A stretch of DNA of 64,000 nt from Paenibacillus_G sp049942825 (GCF_049942825.1 NZ_CP187970.1:7564001-7628000); one strand, 5' to 3'; counted from the stretch's first letter, positions 18,880-28,039 are shown. Numbers and translations are program-made. The notes: generated by a model not told the origin, from the sequence alone.

Positions 18880-20292
18880 ATGTCAAATAACGTGCTTGTT
18901 ATCAACCACCGGCAGATGGCCTGGTTGGTCGGCTCCATGCTCACCGGAGGCGGGCTGCTGTCCTTACAGCATGAACTCGTGCGGATCTCGAAGATGGACG
19001 CCTGGTTCTCGTATGTGCTGCCGACATTCTATGTGCTTTTCGTCGCATTCGTGTTCGCACAGCTGTGCCGGCGATTTCCGAGGATGAATCTGTTCGAGAT
19101 TACCATGAAAGTGTTCGGAAGGATCGCAGGAACAGTCGTCAATCTGGTGATTCTCCTTCACATCTGGCTTGTTTTGATGAGGGATCTGCGGGCTTTGGGC
19201 AAGTTCATCAATACGATGCTGCTGCCCAATACGCCCGAGGAAATTCTCGTCATGCTCCTGATGCTGGTGCTGATGTTCTACGGCAGAACCAGCGTGGAAG
19301 TATTAGCCCGGGTCAACGATCTGTTCTTCCCGCTCTTCTTTATCGTGATCGCGCTGCTGCCCCTGCTGCTCTCCAATGAGCTCAACCAAGAGCTGATCCA
19401 GCCGGTGCTTGTGAGCGGTCCGGTCAAGCTGTTCTATTCGAACCTTCTCAGCTTCGGGTGGTACGGGGACGTGCTGCTGGCCGGCGCCTTCCTTCATACG
19501 ATGTGGAATGCCAAACAGCTCCAGGCCTCCATCCGGCACGGGGTCATTATGTCCACCAGCCTGCTGAGCCTGTTCGTGTTCATGGTATTGGTCGTGCTGG
19601 GGCCCGTGATGCCCGCGAATATGATCTACCCGAATTACAGTCTGGTGCAGCACGTTCACATCACGGATTTCCTGGACCGGGTGGATCTGCCGATCCTCAG
19701 CATCTGGTTTCCGGTGCTGGTCTGCAAGGTGCTGCTGATCTATATGGCCTTCCTTACCGGGTTATCCAGCCTGGTGAAGGAGCGGGATTACACCTTCATC
19801 AACTCTCCGGTCTCCTTGATCCTGCTGCTGACCTCAATGCTCGCCTTCAAAAGCACGACCGAGGTGCAGGCCTTCGGCAACTACAGCTCGCCGGTGATCA
19901 TTCTGTCTTACCAGCCGCTGCTTCTGGCGGCGCTGCTGATCGGTATGCGCCGCTTCCCCGAGAAGCCCGAGGGGAACCAGGCATCCGGCGGGTCGGGCGA
20001 AGCGCCCAAGAGCCAAGGCAAAAGGGCGAGCGACGGCTCTTCTTCCGGTGGAGGAGGGGGCGGCAGTCCGGGGGCCCGGATGCAGCACCGGTTCCAATCG
20101 ATGAGCTACGGCCGTTTCGTCCTGGCCAGCAATGTGCTGGTCGTCCTTAGCGCCGGGTTTGTCGGAGCGGGTGCGTTCCTCGCCAAGACGTACGCTCTGA
20201 TCGGAGTGGTCGGGGCGCTCGGGTACTCGCTGTGCCTGCTGCTGGCCCTGCTCACTTCGCATTATGAGATGAAGGCGGCGCAGTCAAGCTGA
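18880..20292 (+). CDS. gerKB: Germinant receptor B subunit with C-terminal extension (GerAB/GerKB family)
   Basis: This is a 470-residue integral membrane protein of the APC superfamily-like GerAB family, the candidate germinant-binding and ion-conducting subunit. Residues 1-362 make the usual ten-helix core. Most GerAB proteins stop near 365 residues. Here a hydrophilic Gly/Ser-rich linker (about 363-405) is followed by two further hydrophobic helices (about 411-435 and 440-460). The reading frame is clean, so this is an extension rather than a frameshift artefact. It is the last gene of the A-C-D-B operon. Confidence 0.9.
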   Translation: MSNNVLVINHRQMAWLVGSMLTGGGLLSLQHELVRISKMDAWFSYVLPTFYVLFVAFVFAQLCRRFPRMNLFEITMKVFGRIAGTVVNLVILLHIWLVLMRDLRALGKFINTMLLPNTPEEILVMLLMLVLMFYGRTSVEVLARVNDLFFPLFFIVIALLPLLLSNELNQELIQPVLVSGPVKLFYSNLLSFGWYGDVLLAGAFLHTMWNAKQLQASIRHGVIMSTSLLSLFVFMVLVVLGPVMPANMIYPNYSLVQHVHITDFLDRVDLPILSIWFPVLVCKVLLIYMAFLTGLSSLVKERDYTFINSPVSLILLLTSMLAFKSTTEVQAFGNYSSPVIILSYQPLLLAALLIGMRRFPEKPEGNQASGGSGEAPKSQGKRASDGSSSGGGGGGSPGARMQHRFQSMSYGRFVLASNVLVVLSAGFVGAGAFLAKTYALIGVVGALGYSLCLLLALLTSHYEMKAAQSS

Positions 20293-20333
20293 CCCCGCCA
20301 AGCGAAGCGGCCCCCGGAAGGCGCACACGTCAT

Positions 20334-20708
20334 TCAAAACGGCTCCAGGCCGATGATCTGTCCGATCGGAATGAGGAGGGTGAGCTCTTCCTCCTCCTCT
20401 TTCCGGGATACCCGGACTTCGATGAAATCTTTGCCGGTAAGCTTCAGCTCCGCTTCGAAGAGTCCCGCATACAGCGTGCGGACCTTCGCGGCAGTCCCAG
20501 GGCGCCCGGCGGCATGGCCCAGCAGCACGATCTCCTGCAGGCTCTGCGGGACAAAATAGCTGCCGCTGACGCGGATGAACCGCCGGCCGACCTTCTCGAG
20601 CACGCCCGGCTCGCTCGCGAAGGATTCCGCCTGCAGGGCAACTTCGTGGTTCAGGTGAAGCGCCAGCCGTTCCAACAGGTTCATGCGATTACTTCGCAAG
20701 AAAGACAA
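20334..20708 (-). CDS. Uncharacterised small protein, possibly LSm-like beta barrel
   Basis: This is a 124-residue protein with two alternating-hydrophobic stretches that look like related strand-rich repeats (KVGRRFIRVSGSYFVP... and LTGKDFIEVRVSR...LLIPIGQIIG), as in small beta-barrel proteins such as DUF2642-type spore proteins. That comparison is only a resemblance. TTG 20708 is the best start because GGAGGG lies six bases upstream; an ATG eight codons later has no ribosome site. It is divergent from the M23 peptidase gene and convergent with the germination operon. Confidence 0.6.
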   Translation of the reverse strand: MSFLRSNRMNLLERLALHLNHEVALQAESFASEPGVLEKVGRRFIRVSGSYFVPQSLQEIVLLGHAAGRPGTAAKVRTLYAGLFEAELKLTGKDFIEVRVSRKEEEEELTLLIPIGQIIGLEPF

Positions 20709-20794
20709 TCCGATCCCTCCCAGGGCGCTCTGCTCCCTTCACTTTATGCCCGGAGGCGGGGATTCTTGACTGTCACAGCATGAAAGGAGTTCCC

Positions 20795-21808
20795 ATGAAT
20801 TTCAAGTGGTTTCGCAACAAGCTGACCTTCGTGATCATTCCCGAAGCGAACGGCAGCGTCGTCCGTGTCAATCTCTCCCGCGGTCTCATCGGCGGGGCGC
20901 TCCTCCTTGCGGTCCTGCTCATCGGCGCATCGGGGTTCATCTACTTCCGCCACCTGCATTCCACGGCTTCGGCGTACCTTCGCACTTCGGAGCTGAACGG
21001 CCGCACCGCCCGACTCGAGCAGGACCTGAAAGGCAAGAACGCCGCGATTGAGCAGCTGCAAAATGAGCTGCATTCTTTATCGAAGCAGGCCGAACAGGTA
21101 CACAGCAAGATGGAGGAAATGAAGCGGCTCGAGCAGGAGCTGAAAAAGCTCGCGCCCGGCAGCGCACCGGCCTCCGGCAGCTCCGGCGGGACATCCGCCG
21201 TTTCCGCTGCGGCCGGCAGCGGTGCAGCCGGGGGAATGGGCGGACCGGCCATCCCGGTTACCGCCAAGGAAATGCAGGAGCTTGCGAACCTGACGGAAGC
21301 GCGCTACCAAGAGCTCGAACAGGAAATGAACCGGCTTCAGGGGCATTTCACCCGCTCCAAGCAGCTCCTGCTCGAGAAGCTGGACCGTCAGCGCCGCACA
21401 CCGAGCCTCTGGCCGACGGTCTCGAAGATCGTCACTTCGCCGTACGGCTACCGCAAGGACCCGTTCACGAAGAAGCTCAGCTTCCACCGAGGCATCGATA
21501 TTGCCGGGAAGATGAACGACCCGGTCTATGCGGCTGCCGGAGGCACAGTGCGGGAGGTCGGCTACGACAAGCTGCACGGCCACAATGTGATCCTCGAGCA
21601 TGCGGACGGCCTGAGAACCTGGTACATGCACCTGAGCAGCGCTTCGGTGCGCAAAGGACAGACGGTCGACAAAGGCCAGCAGATCGGCAAGCTCGGCACG
21701 ACGGGCCGCAGCACGGGACCGCATCTGCATTACGAAATCCAGACGGGCGGCAAGAGCACCGATCCGGCCCCTTACCTGCCCGCCTCATACCGAAAGGAGA
21801 AAGGTTGA
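20795..21808 (+). CDS. M23 family metallopeptidase with membrane anchor and coiled coil
   Basis: This is a 337-residue LytM/DipM-type protein: cytosolic head, one membrane helix (about 33-52), coiled coil (about 65-125), an Ala/Gly-rich linker, a second coiled coil and a C-terminal M23 domain (from about 215) with HRGIDIA and GPHLHYE, which supply the zinc ligands. All M23 zinc-site motifs are present, so it may cut peptidoglycan cross-links outside the membrane. I start at 20795, five bases after AAAGGAG; an ATG five codons earlier overlaps that site. The bactofilin gene follows after one base, a recurring pair in bacteria. Confidence 0.92.
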   Translation: MNFKWFRNKLTFVIIPEANGSVVRVNLSRGLIGGALLLAVLLIGASGFIYFRHLHSTASAYLRTSELNGRTARLEQDLKGKNAAIEQLQNELHSLSKQAEQVHSKMEEMKRLEQELKKLAPGSAPASGSSGGTSAVSAAAGSGAAGGMGGPAIPVTAKEMQELANLTEARYQELEQEMNRLQGHFTRSKQLLLEKLDRQRRTPSLWPTVSKIVTSPYGYRKDPFTKKLSFHRGIDIAGKMNDPVYAAAGGTVREVGYDKLHGHNVILEHADGLRTWYMHLSSASVRKGQTVDKGQQIGKLGTTGRSTGPHLHYEIQTGGKSTDPAPYLPASYRKEKG

Positions 21809-21809
21809 T

Positions 21810-22217
21810 ATGCTTAGATCCATGCTAGGAAAAAAAGGACGCAGCTCCAAGGGCGCCAGCGGGGTGACCCTGATCGGCGAGGGCTGTGAATTCGAAGGGG
21901 TGCTCCGGTCCGAGGCCGACCTGCGGATCGAAGGAGAATTCAACGGGGTGCTGCAGGCCTCGGGGGAGGTCGCTATCGGGGAAAGAGGCCGCGTCCGCAC
22001 GACGGATCTCCAGGCCCGCGATGTCGTCATTGCCGGCCGGCTGGAGGGCCGGGTCGAGGCCGAAGGCCGCGTGCGGATCACCTCCACGGGGAAGCTCATC
22101 GGCACCGTCCGTGCTGCCGTGCTCATGATCGAGCAGGGCGCGGTATTCCAGGGCCAGAGCGAGATGATCGAAGAGACCCGGCAGGAAGATGCGCCTCTGG
22201 CTATCGCCATGATATAA
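21810..22217 (+). CDS. Bactofilin family cytoskeletal protein
   Basis: This is a 135-residue protein with the bactofilin beta-helix core (about 18-110), marked by repeating hydrophobic and Gly residues (TLIGEGCEFEGVL, LRIEGEFNGVL, VVIAGRLEGRV). Bactofilins polymerise on the membrane and often position wall hydrolases; the directly upstream M23 peptidase is the likely client. AAGGAG lies before the ATG at the end of the peptidase gene, so the two are translationally linked. Confidence 0.93.
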   Translation: MLRSMLGKKGRSSKGASGVTLIGEGCEFEGVLRSEADLRIEGEFNGVLQASGEVAIGERGRVRTTDLQARDVVIAGRLEGRVEAEGRVRITSTGKLIGTVRAAVLMIEQGAVFQGQSEMIEETRQEDAPLAIAMI

Positions 22218-22218
22218 T
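22210..22218 (+). promoter_or_regulatory. Extended -10 promoter of the HAD gene (candidate)
   Basis: TGATATAAT is a perfect extended -10 at the end of the bactofilin gene. The -35 position (TGCGCC, 17 bases upstream) is poor. The roughly 105-base leader holds an imperfect hairpin at about 22257-22290. Confidence 0.45.
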
Positions 22219-22329
22219 AGGGTGAAAAGCTTGCTTGTTTTGGGTAAAAGAGGATAAGACCTCCGGCGCAGGCCCGAGGCGTCTTTTGCGGTAACACCAC
22301 AAGCCAAGACAGAGTAGGAGTAGAGGCCC

Positions 22330-23082
22330 ATGACGAAGCAGACCATCTTGTTTGATATGGACGATACACTGATACACTGCAACAAGTACTTTGATCTGGT
22401 TGCCGAACAGTTCGCGGATCAGATGGAAACCTGGTTCCACGGATACCATCTGTCCATCGATGAAGTGAAGAAGAAACAATCCGAGATCGACCTGGAGCGG
22501 GTGCTTGTCAGCGGCTTCGCGCCGGACCACTTCCCCCAGTCGTTCGTGGATACGTATGAATATTATCTCAATCTAACCGGGCGGCCGCGCAGCGAGGAAG
22601 AGATTGAGCGCCTCCGGGAGCTCGGCGCTTCCGTATACGGCCACGGCATCGAGCCCTATCCCCATATGGAAGAAACACTGCGGACGCTTCAGGCTGAAGG
22701 CCATGAGCTGCACCTGTATACGGGCGGAGAACCGACGATCCAGATGCGCAAGGTGACGGAGGCGGGACTGCAGCGCTTTTTCGCCACCCGGATTCACATC
22801 ACCCGCCACAAGAACGCCGAATTCCTCGAGAGCCTGGTCCGCACGAACGGCTGGGACCGCAAACATACCTGGATGATCGGCAACTCCATGCGGACGGACA
22901 TTAACCCTGCGCTCAAGTGCGGGATTAACGCCATCTTCATGCCGGCTGAGCAGGAATGGGCGTACAATCAGGTTGAGCTCGAGACGGAGCCGGCCGGCGC
23001 CTACTTCACGCTGCCGAGCCTAAGCGCCATCCCGGACGCCATCCGCAGCTACACCGAGCCCAAGGCGGCCGCCAGCGGCTGA
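22330..23082 (+). CDS. HAD family hydrolase
   Basis: This is a 250-residue haloacid dehalogenase-superfamily phosphatase. Motif I is FDMDDT with the nucleophile Asp9 and acid/base Asp11; motif II is LYTGGE, motif III contains a lysine in HKNAEF, and motif IV is MIGNSMRTDI. An alpha-helical cap lies between motifs I and II (about residues 18-100). The substrate cannot be assigned. The gene stands alone with its own terminator. Confidence 0.88.
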   Translation: MTKQTILFDMDDTLIHCNKYFDLVAEQFADQMETWFHGYHLSIDEVKKKQSEIDLERVLVSGFAPDHFPQSFVDTYEYYLNLTGRPRSEEEIERLRELGASVYGHGIEPYPHMEETLRTLQAEGHELHLYTGGEPTIQMRKVTEAGLQRFFATRIHITRHKNAEFLESLVRTNGWDRKHTWMIGNSMRTDINPALKCGINAIFMPAEQEWAYNQVELETEPAGAYFTLPSLSAIPDAIRSYTEPKAAASG

Positions 23083-23126
23083 GAGCCGGAACTTAGATAA
23101 CCGGCTTCACCGTCGTTTGATGAAGC

Positions 23127-23160
23127 AAGGACCCTCGCCGATGACGAAAGGGTCCTTTTA
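23127..23160 (+). terminator. Rho-independent terminator of the HAD gene
   Basis: AAGGACCCT (23127-23135) pairs with AGGGTCCTT (23149-23157), followed by a T-rich tail. Confidence 0.85.
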
Positions 23161-23176
23161 TTTTGAGGGCGTAAGT

Positions 23177-24004
23177 TCAGCTCTGCGCCCAAGGCTCCAA
23201 TCCATGGAGCCTTGGGAGGCTGCTCGAGAGCTCATCCAGGAACCGGAGCGTCTCCCGCCGGCGCTGCTCCGCATCCCGGAAGAGCGGCTGTCTTCCTCCG
23301 CTCCGAATCCGGAGCGCTTCATCGATGACAGGCTGCCCCCAGGCCGTCATCCGCTGCCGGACGTAGGCTGCAGCCCCTTCCTTGGAGAGGATGGCCCCCG
23401 TATCGAGGGTGTAGAAGATGCGGCAGAACGTCAGCACGGCGAATTCGATCCAGAGGTCCTGCAGGAACAAATCAGGCTCCTTCCGCCTCCACGCCCAGTA
23501 GACGTCCAGATTATAGCTCATCTCGCGCCGTAGGCTTTCGCCGTCGAAGCGGACAGCAAGCGCTGCGGCCGGTGCCCCGGCAATCCGGATCCCATGGTGC
23601 TTCAGAATCCACAGCGCCGCCGTATTCGGTCCCGTCTCCCTGATTCCCTTGAACCGCTCTCCCTCCCATTCGAAACAAGCTCCCGCGGCAAGGTTCAGCC
23701 GAGAGCCGCTCCCCACTCCGTTCAGTTTGTGCTCCGGTGCATACTGCACCTCCATCCGCCGGCCGAATTCGTGCTCTCCGGCAAGCTTCGCATGGATGAA
23801 GGTCAGCTCCGTTATCCATTCAGGATCCAAAGGTCCGTCGCTTACGCCCAGCACATCGACATCACTGCACAGCGGGCGGAACGCGCCAAGCGCGGCGGAA
23901 CCGAGCAGATAAACGCCCTTCATCCGGCCGGGCAGCTTCTCCTCCAGCAGGTCCGCGTATGCTTGCAGCAAAGGCAGCAGGGCTGCCGGTATTTTGGTCT
24001 CCAT
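23177..24004 (-). CDS. Nucleotidyltransferase, ANT(3'')/AadA-like with DUF4111 domain
   Basis: This is a 275-residue protein with the pol-beta nucleotidyltransferase motif GSAALGAFRPLCSDVDVL (about residues 35-52), followed by a helical C-terminal domain like that of aminoglycoside adenylyltransferases (DUF4111). Chromosomal members of this family in Bacillales are mostly uncharacterised, so I do not call it a resistance gene. The stop of the upstream DUF4173 gene region is three bases before this start, which suggests one transcript. Confidence 0.8.
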   Translation of the reverse strand: METKIPAALLPLLQAYADLLEEKLPGRMKGVYLLGSAALGAFRPLCSDVDVLGVSDGPLDPEWITELTFIHAKLAGEHEFGRRMEVQYAPEHKLNGVGSGSRLNLAAGACFEWEGERFKGIRETGPNTAALWILKHHGIRIAGAPAAALAVRFDGESLRREMSYNLDVYWAWRRKEPDLFLQDLWIEFAVLTFCRIFYTLDTGAILSKEGAAAYVRQRMTAWGQPVIDEALRIRSGGRQPLFRDAEQRRRETLRFLDELSSSLPRLHGLEPWAQS

Positions 24005-24007
24005 CCC

Positions 24008-25588
24008 TTATTCCTCCCGCTCTCCCGCCTCTATCATTGCCAGCGCCCGTTCCGCTCGCCACCGTGCCAGATTCCACTCCATCCACCGGGGCTTCTCTTC
24101 CTGCAGCCTGGTCCGGTACCTTTCGGCCGCCACAGAGAGTTCCGCCAGATCCGGACGGCTGCGCTGCAGCGCAGCCACATAAGGAACCGCTTCATAGCCA
24201 AGCGAGCCCAGATAGCCTGTGTCCAATTGGCCTGTGCGTTCATACCGGGCTATATTGCCCCGGGCGATCAATCCGTCGACGCTCGCATAATTCAGGATCA
24301 CATAGCCTGCGAGAGCGGCGATCAGATAGCTGCGGACCAGCGGAAACGGAGGCTTCCAAAGCTTCACGAGAGCTAGTAGGAACAGCACGGCGAGCAGCAG
24401 CATAAAGGCATGGACGAGAATCCGCGTCACCGTAAAGCCGTAGGCTTCCTCGTACAGGGCCAGGCGCAGATAAGCCGAGACGAGCATCACCGTGCTGAAG
24501 CCGACCAGCAGCGCAAGCAGGCTCCGGAGGGCCAGCCAGGCACGGTCCGCTGGCCGGTGGACGCCATAGACCATGGCGATCAGCACAGAGAGGTTGATCA
24601 GCGTGACCAGCACCAGCTCCGCGAACCCCTTGCGTGCATAAGCCGCATAAGTGATCCCTTCGGGCAGATCGGCGCCCGCGAAGAAATAGGAGAACTGCAC
24701 AAGGACGAACAGCGCATACACCGCGTTAAGCATCACCAGCATCGTGCCGGCCACCGTCGGGTCGATCTTGGGCAGGCCGGAGGGTGGCCCGAAGGCCGTT
24801 TCGGATGCAGTGGATGAGGACCCTGTAGATGGGGACTCGGTGCCAGGGACGGGGCCGTACAGCGGTAGTGATGCAGGGCCCCCCAGCTGCTCCCTGCGAA
24901 AGCGCTTCGGCCTGTGCAGGCCGTTGATATAGGCGAAGAGGCCGGTCGTCACAGCCGCCACCCACAGCAGACGGAACGCTTCCTCCCCCAGCTCCAGACC
25001 CTCAAGCAGGTCCGGCAGCCTGGACAGCGACCGGTCGAAGACCGTGTCGGCGGAAGCAAGCAGCATCAGGACCACGAACAGGAGCGGCGCCGAAAGCAGC
25101 AGCCCGAGGAGCACCTTCCACCCTTGGCCGGCCCCACCGGATGAAGTTCTCCGGCGCTGCAGGGAGGCCAGCACCAGCTGGAACGGACGCGGCACGTTAC
25201 GCAGCGTCTGTACGGCAAACTGCTCCAGAGGCTGAAGCCACATGGACTCGGCTGATGGTACCGCATGCCGACTGCTCCAGGTCATATGTATGAGGATCAG
25301 CAGGGGGACCATCAGCGCATTAAGCACTAGGAGCAGCACGCCCGAATGCAGCATATAAGTCAGCGAGAGCAGGATCACCGGCAGCAGCAGCAGGTTCACG
25401 GGCTGCTTCAGCGGGAGCCCCTGCCGCGCTGCAGTTGTATAATACAGCGCATAAAGGGCGGCTGCGAACAGCGGGTAAGACACGCCCCACGAGTGTCCAT
25501 AGAACAGGTAGTGGTGCAGCACGGCGCAGCCGAAAGCGGCGGCCAGCAGCCGGAGCTCTTCACGATAGGTATTGGTTGGTTGCTGCAT
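24008..25588 (-). CDS. DUF4173 multi-pass membrane protein
   Basis: This is a 526-residue integral membrane protein with about ten hydrophobic segments and a loop of about 60 residues rich in Pro, Ser and Gly (near residues 235-275). The conserved DUF4173 segment ITYAAYARKGFAELVLVTLIN is visible near residue 310. Function is unknown. The start is seven bases after the stop of the 136-residue gene and the end is three bases before the nucleotidyltransferase start, giving a tight three-gene operon. Confidence 0.8.
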   Translation of the reverse strand: MQQPTNTYREELRLLAAAFGCAVLHHYLFYGHSWGVSYPLFAAALYALYYTTAARQGLPLKQPVNLLLLPVILLSLTYMLHSGVLLLVLNALMVPLLILIHMTWSSRHAVPSAESMWLQPLEQFAVQTLRNVPRPFQLVLASLQRRRTSSGGAGQGWKVLLGLLLSAPLLFVVLMLLASADTVFDRSLSRLPDLLEGLELGEEAFRLLWVAAVTTGLFAYINGLHRPKRFRREQLGGPASLPLYGPVPGTESPSTGSSSTASETAFGPPSGLPKIDPTVAGTMLVMLNAVYALFVLVQFSYFFAGADLPEGITYAAYARKGFAELVLVTLINLSVLIAMVYGVHRPADRAWLALRSLLALLVGFSTVMLVSAYLRLALYEEAYGFTVTRILVHAFMLLLAVLFLLALVKLWKPPFPLVRSYLIAALAGYVILNYASVDGLIARGNIARYERTGQLDTGYLGSLGYEAVPYVAALQRSRPDLAELSVAAERYRTRLQEEKPRWMEWNLARWRAERALAMIEAGEREE

Positions 25589-25595
25589 CGCGTTC

Positions 25596-26006
25596 TCAGC
25601 CCCTCTTTTCCTGAAGAATCATCCGGAGGAAGCGCACCGCCAGACGGCGGAGGCCCCGGACCGCCTCCACCGGGATCATTCCGGCTTCACCCTTCCCAGG
25701 AGCTCCTTCTTCCACTGCCGCTTCCACCGACTGCAGCTGCAGAGAAGCCTGCGGATCCTGTCTCAGCTCTTCTCTGAGGGCAGACCATACCTCTTCCGTG
25801 CGGAGCTGAAGCAGGGAGGCCGCATGCTCACCCCGGCGTTTCATACAGGCCATCCGGGCCAGCAGCCAGACGCAGCGTGCGAGCTCCTCCGGCGCGGCCG
25901 CCCGCGACAAGCTCCTGCGGAGCTCCAGCAGGATCTGGCTCTCCCATGACACGGTGAGGGCATCGGGACGGACGGTACCGTCCCCGTTCCTTCTGCTTAG
26001 GGTCAT
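25596..26006 (-). CDS. Uncharacterised helical protein ahead of the DUF4173 gene
   Basis: This is a 136-residue mainly alpha-helical protein, rich in Arg, Leu and Glu, without membrane segments or cysteine motifs beyond two scattered Cys. I do not recognise the family. GAAGGAG lies before the ATG at 26006. It heads the operon with the DUF4173 and nucleotidyltransferase genes and is divergent from the SgrR-like gene. Confidence 0.65.
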   Translation of the reverse strand: MTLSRRNGDGTVRPDALTVSWESQILLELRRSLSRAAAPEELARCVWLLARMACMKRRGEHAASLLQLRTEEVWSALREELRQDPQASLQLQSVEAAVEEGAPGKGEAGMIPVEAVRGLRRLAVRFLRMILQEKRG

Positions 26007-26137
26007 CTCATCGTCTCCTTCCCGCCGGAACAGCGGCGGATTCGTCTTACACCCTATTCTAGCTTGTAAAAGAGGAACAAAAAGCGTAACTTTTAAACAG
26101 CAACTTTCCTATTTTATGCGCATTCGGGAGGACCTTC

Positions 26138-27934
26138 ATGAAGCTCAGAGACCACTACCTGCGGCTGCGCCGGCACTTCCCGCAGGCGGAGGACGGGCAG
26201 GCGCTGGCCGTTACCCTCGATGAACTGGCCGGTGCGCTCGACTGCACGCACCGCAATGTCACCCTGCTGCTGAAGCGGATGCGGACCGAAGGCTGGATCG
26301 GCTGGGAGCCGAAGCGCGGGCGGGGCCTCCGGTCACCCTTGACCTTCTTCTGCCCGCTGGAAGAGATGCTCTTCTCCGCCGCCCGGGAGCTGGTCCTGCG
26401 GGACGATCTGCAGGGCGCTCTCGCCCGTCTGCAGACAGCCGATTCCGGACCCGGGCTGCAGGAGCGGTTCCACCGCTGGCTCGGCGGATACTTCGGCCAC
26501 CGCAGCGAAGTGCGGGGAGCCCGGAGGCTCGACACCCTGCGGTTCCCTCTTTCGCAGCAGGTGGCTTCACTCGATCCGGCGGGCACCCTCTTCACGGCCG
26601 ACGCCCATCTCGTCCACCAGCTATTCGACCCGCTCCTGCGGTATAACCGGGTGACGAAGACGCTGTCCCCGCATGTGGCCCATGCCTGGGAGACTGACGC
26701 CTCCCGGCTCCGGTGGACCTTCCACCTGCGCAAGGGCGTGCTCTTTCACCACGGCCGGGAGCTCACGGCCGATGACGTATGCACTACATTCGCCCGGCTG
26801 CGCGAGCGGGCCGACGGCTCCCTGTACGGCTGGGTGCACCGCCGGATCGCGAGGGTCGAAGCACAGGATCCCGTTACGGTGACCTTCACCCTGGAGGAGC
26901 CCTGCGAGCTGCTTCCGCAGTACCTGGCCACCACCCGGGCGTCCATCGTTCCTGCGGAGCTCAGCGAGCAGCCGGACTTCAGCCGAAGTCCGGTCGGCAC
27001 CGGTCCTTTCCGCCTATCCCATCTCGATGAAACGCTGTGCGTACTCGATGCGTTCCCGGGCTATTTCCAGGGGCGGGCCCACCTGGACCGGGTCGAGCTC
27101 TGGCATGCCCCCGGGCTGCAGGGACAGGAGCGCACACGGACCCTCGGCAGCTTCCAGCTCCTGCACAACTACCTGCTCCCGGTGGAGGACGATGCCGGCT
27201 CCTGGCATCAGGTGCAGCAGCAGGGCGCCACCTGCCGCTTCCTCACCTTCAACCTGCGCAAGCAGGGGCCACTGGCCTCACCTCTTCTCCGCGAAGCGCT
27301 CTGTACGGCGCTCCACCCGGCCAAGGTGCTGGAGCGCGTTGGCGGTGACGCCACCTATGCAGCTGCCAATCTGATCCGTGGCGATGCGGATCTCCCCCCG
27401 CAGCAGACGCAGGATGAAGTGCAGCCGCCCGAAGCGTGCCGCGAAGCGCTCAGGCGGGCTGGCTATGCCGGCGAGCGGCTCGTCCTCTGCACGATTCCCC
27501 AGTACGAGCGGGATGCCAAGCTTGTCCAAACCCTGCTGCAGGAGGCCGGATGGGCCGTGGAGGTTAAGCTGCTCGGTGCCGAGGCATTCAAAAGCGAGCA
27601 GCGCCTTCAGGCCGATCTGCTGCTTTTCTCCATGGTGCTCGATAACGATGCCGAGCTTCGCCTGGTCGATCTTTATAAGAGCATGCAGCGCCACCTCGAG
27701 CCCGCGGCCAAAGAGGCTGTCGCCGCCAAGATCGGTACGCTGCTCGGGGAGACGGAAGCCCTGCGGCGGGAACAGCTCCTGCTGGACACGGAAGAGGAGC
27801 TTCGCAGCCGGCGGCTGCTTCACATCCTGTATTTCAAGCGGCTCAAAACCGTCTACCATGCTTCCGTCCGGGGGATCTCGCTGGATTCGCTGCAATGGGT
27901 GAGTTTTAAAGACATCTGGTTTCAATCCCGGTAA
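26138..27934 (+). CDS. SgrR family regulator with solute-binding-protein domain
   Basis: This is a 598-residue cytosolic protein in two parts: an N-terminal winged helix (about 1-115, with the recognition region LDELAGALDCTHRNVTLLLKRM), and a large ABC-transporter periplasmic solute-binding-like domain (about 130-560, SBP_bac_5 type) with the LTADDVCTTFARL and VGTGPFRL landmarks. No signal peptide is present, as expected for SgrR, which senses small molecules inside the cell. The target is not evident; no transporter or sugar-stress small RNA could be seen beside it. GGGAGG precedes the ATG. Confidence 0.88.
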   Translation: MKLRDHYLRLRRHFPQAEDGQALAVTLDELAGALDCTHRNVTLLLKRMRTEGWIGWEPKRGRGLRSPLTFFCPLEEMLFSAARELVLRDDLQGALARLQTADSGPGLQERFHRWLGGYFGHRSEVRGARRLDTLRFPLSQQVASLDPAGTLFTADAHLVHQLFDPLLRYNRVTKTLSPHVAHAWETDASRLRWTFHLRKGVLFHHGRELTADDVCTTFARLRERADGSLYGWVHRRIARVEAQDPVTVTFTLEEPCELLPQYLATTRASIVPAELSEQPDFSRSPVGTGPFRLSHLDETLCVLDAFPGYFQGRAHLDRVELWHAPGLQGQERTRTLGSFQLLHNYLLPVEDDAGSWHQVQQQGATCRFLTFNLRKQGPLASPLLREALCTALHPAKVLERVGGDATYAAANLIRGDADLPPQQTQDEVQPPEACREALRRAGYAGERLVLCTIPQYERDAKLVQTLLQEAGWAVEVKLLGAEAFKSEQRLQADLLLFSMVLDNDAELRLVDLYKSMQRHLEPAAKEAVAAKIGTLLGETEALRREQLLLDTEEELRSRRLLHILYFKRLKTVYHASVRGISLDSLQWVSFKDIWFQSR

Positions 27935-28039
27935 CCCGGTAACCCGGCAGCCTCAGCTCCCCTCGGGAATTTAAGCCATAAATGATTTCCCGCGTGAATA
28001 TAGTAGGAGCAAGAGGTCCGAGAGAGGAGACCGGAGCGA

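Noticed and set aside
23177..24004. Calling the AadA-like gene an aminoglycoside resistance determinant
   Set aside because: Family membership alone does not show this, and there is no mobile context.
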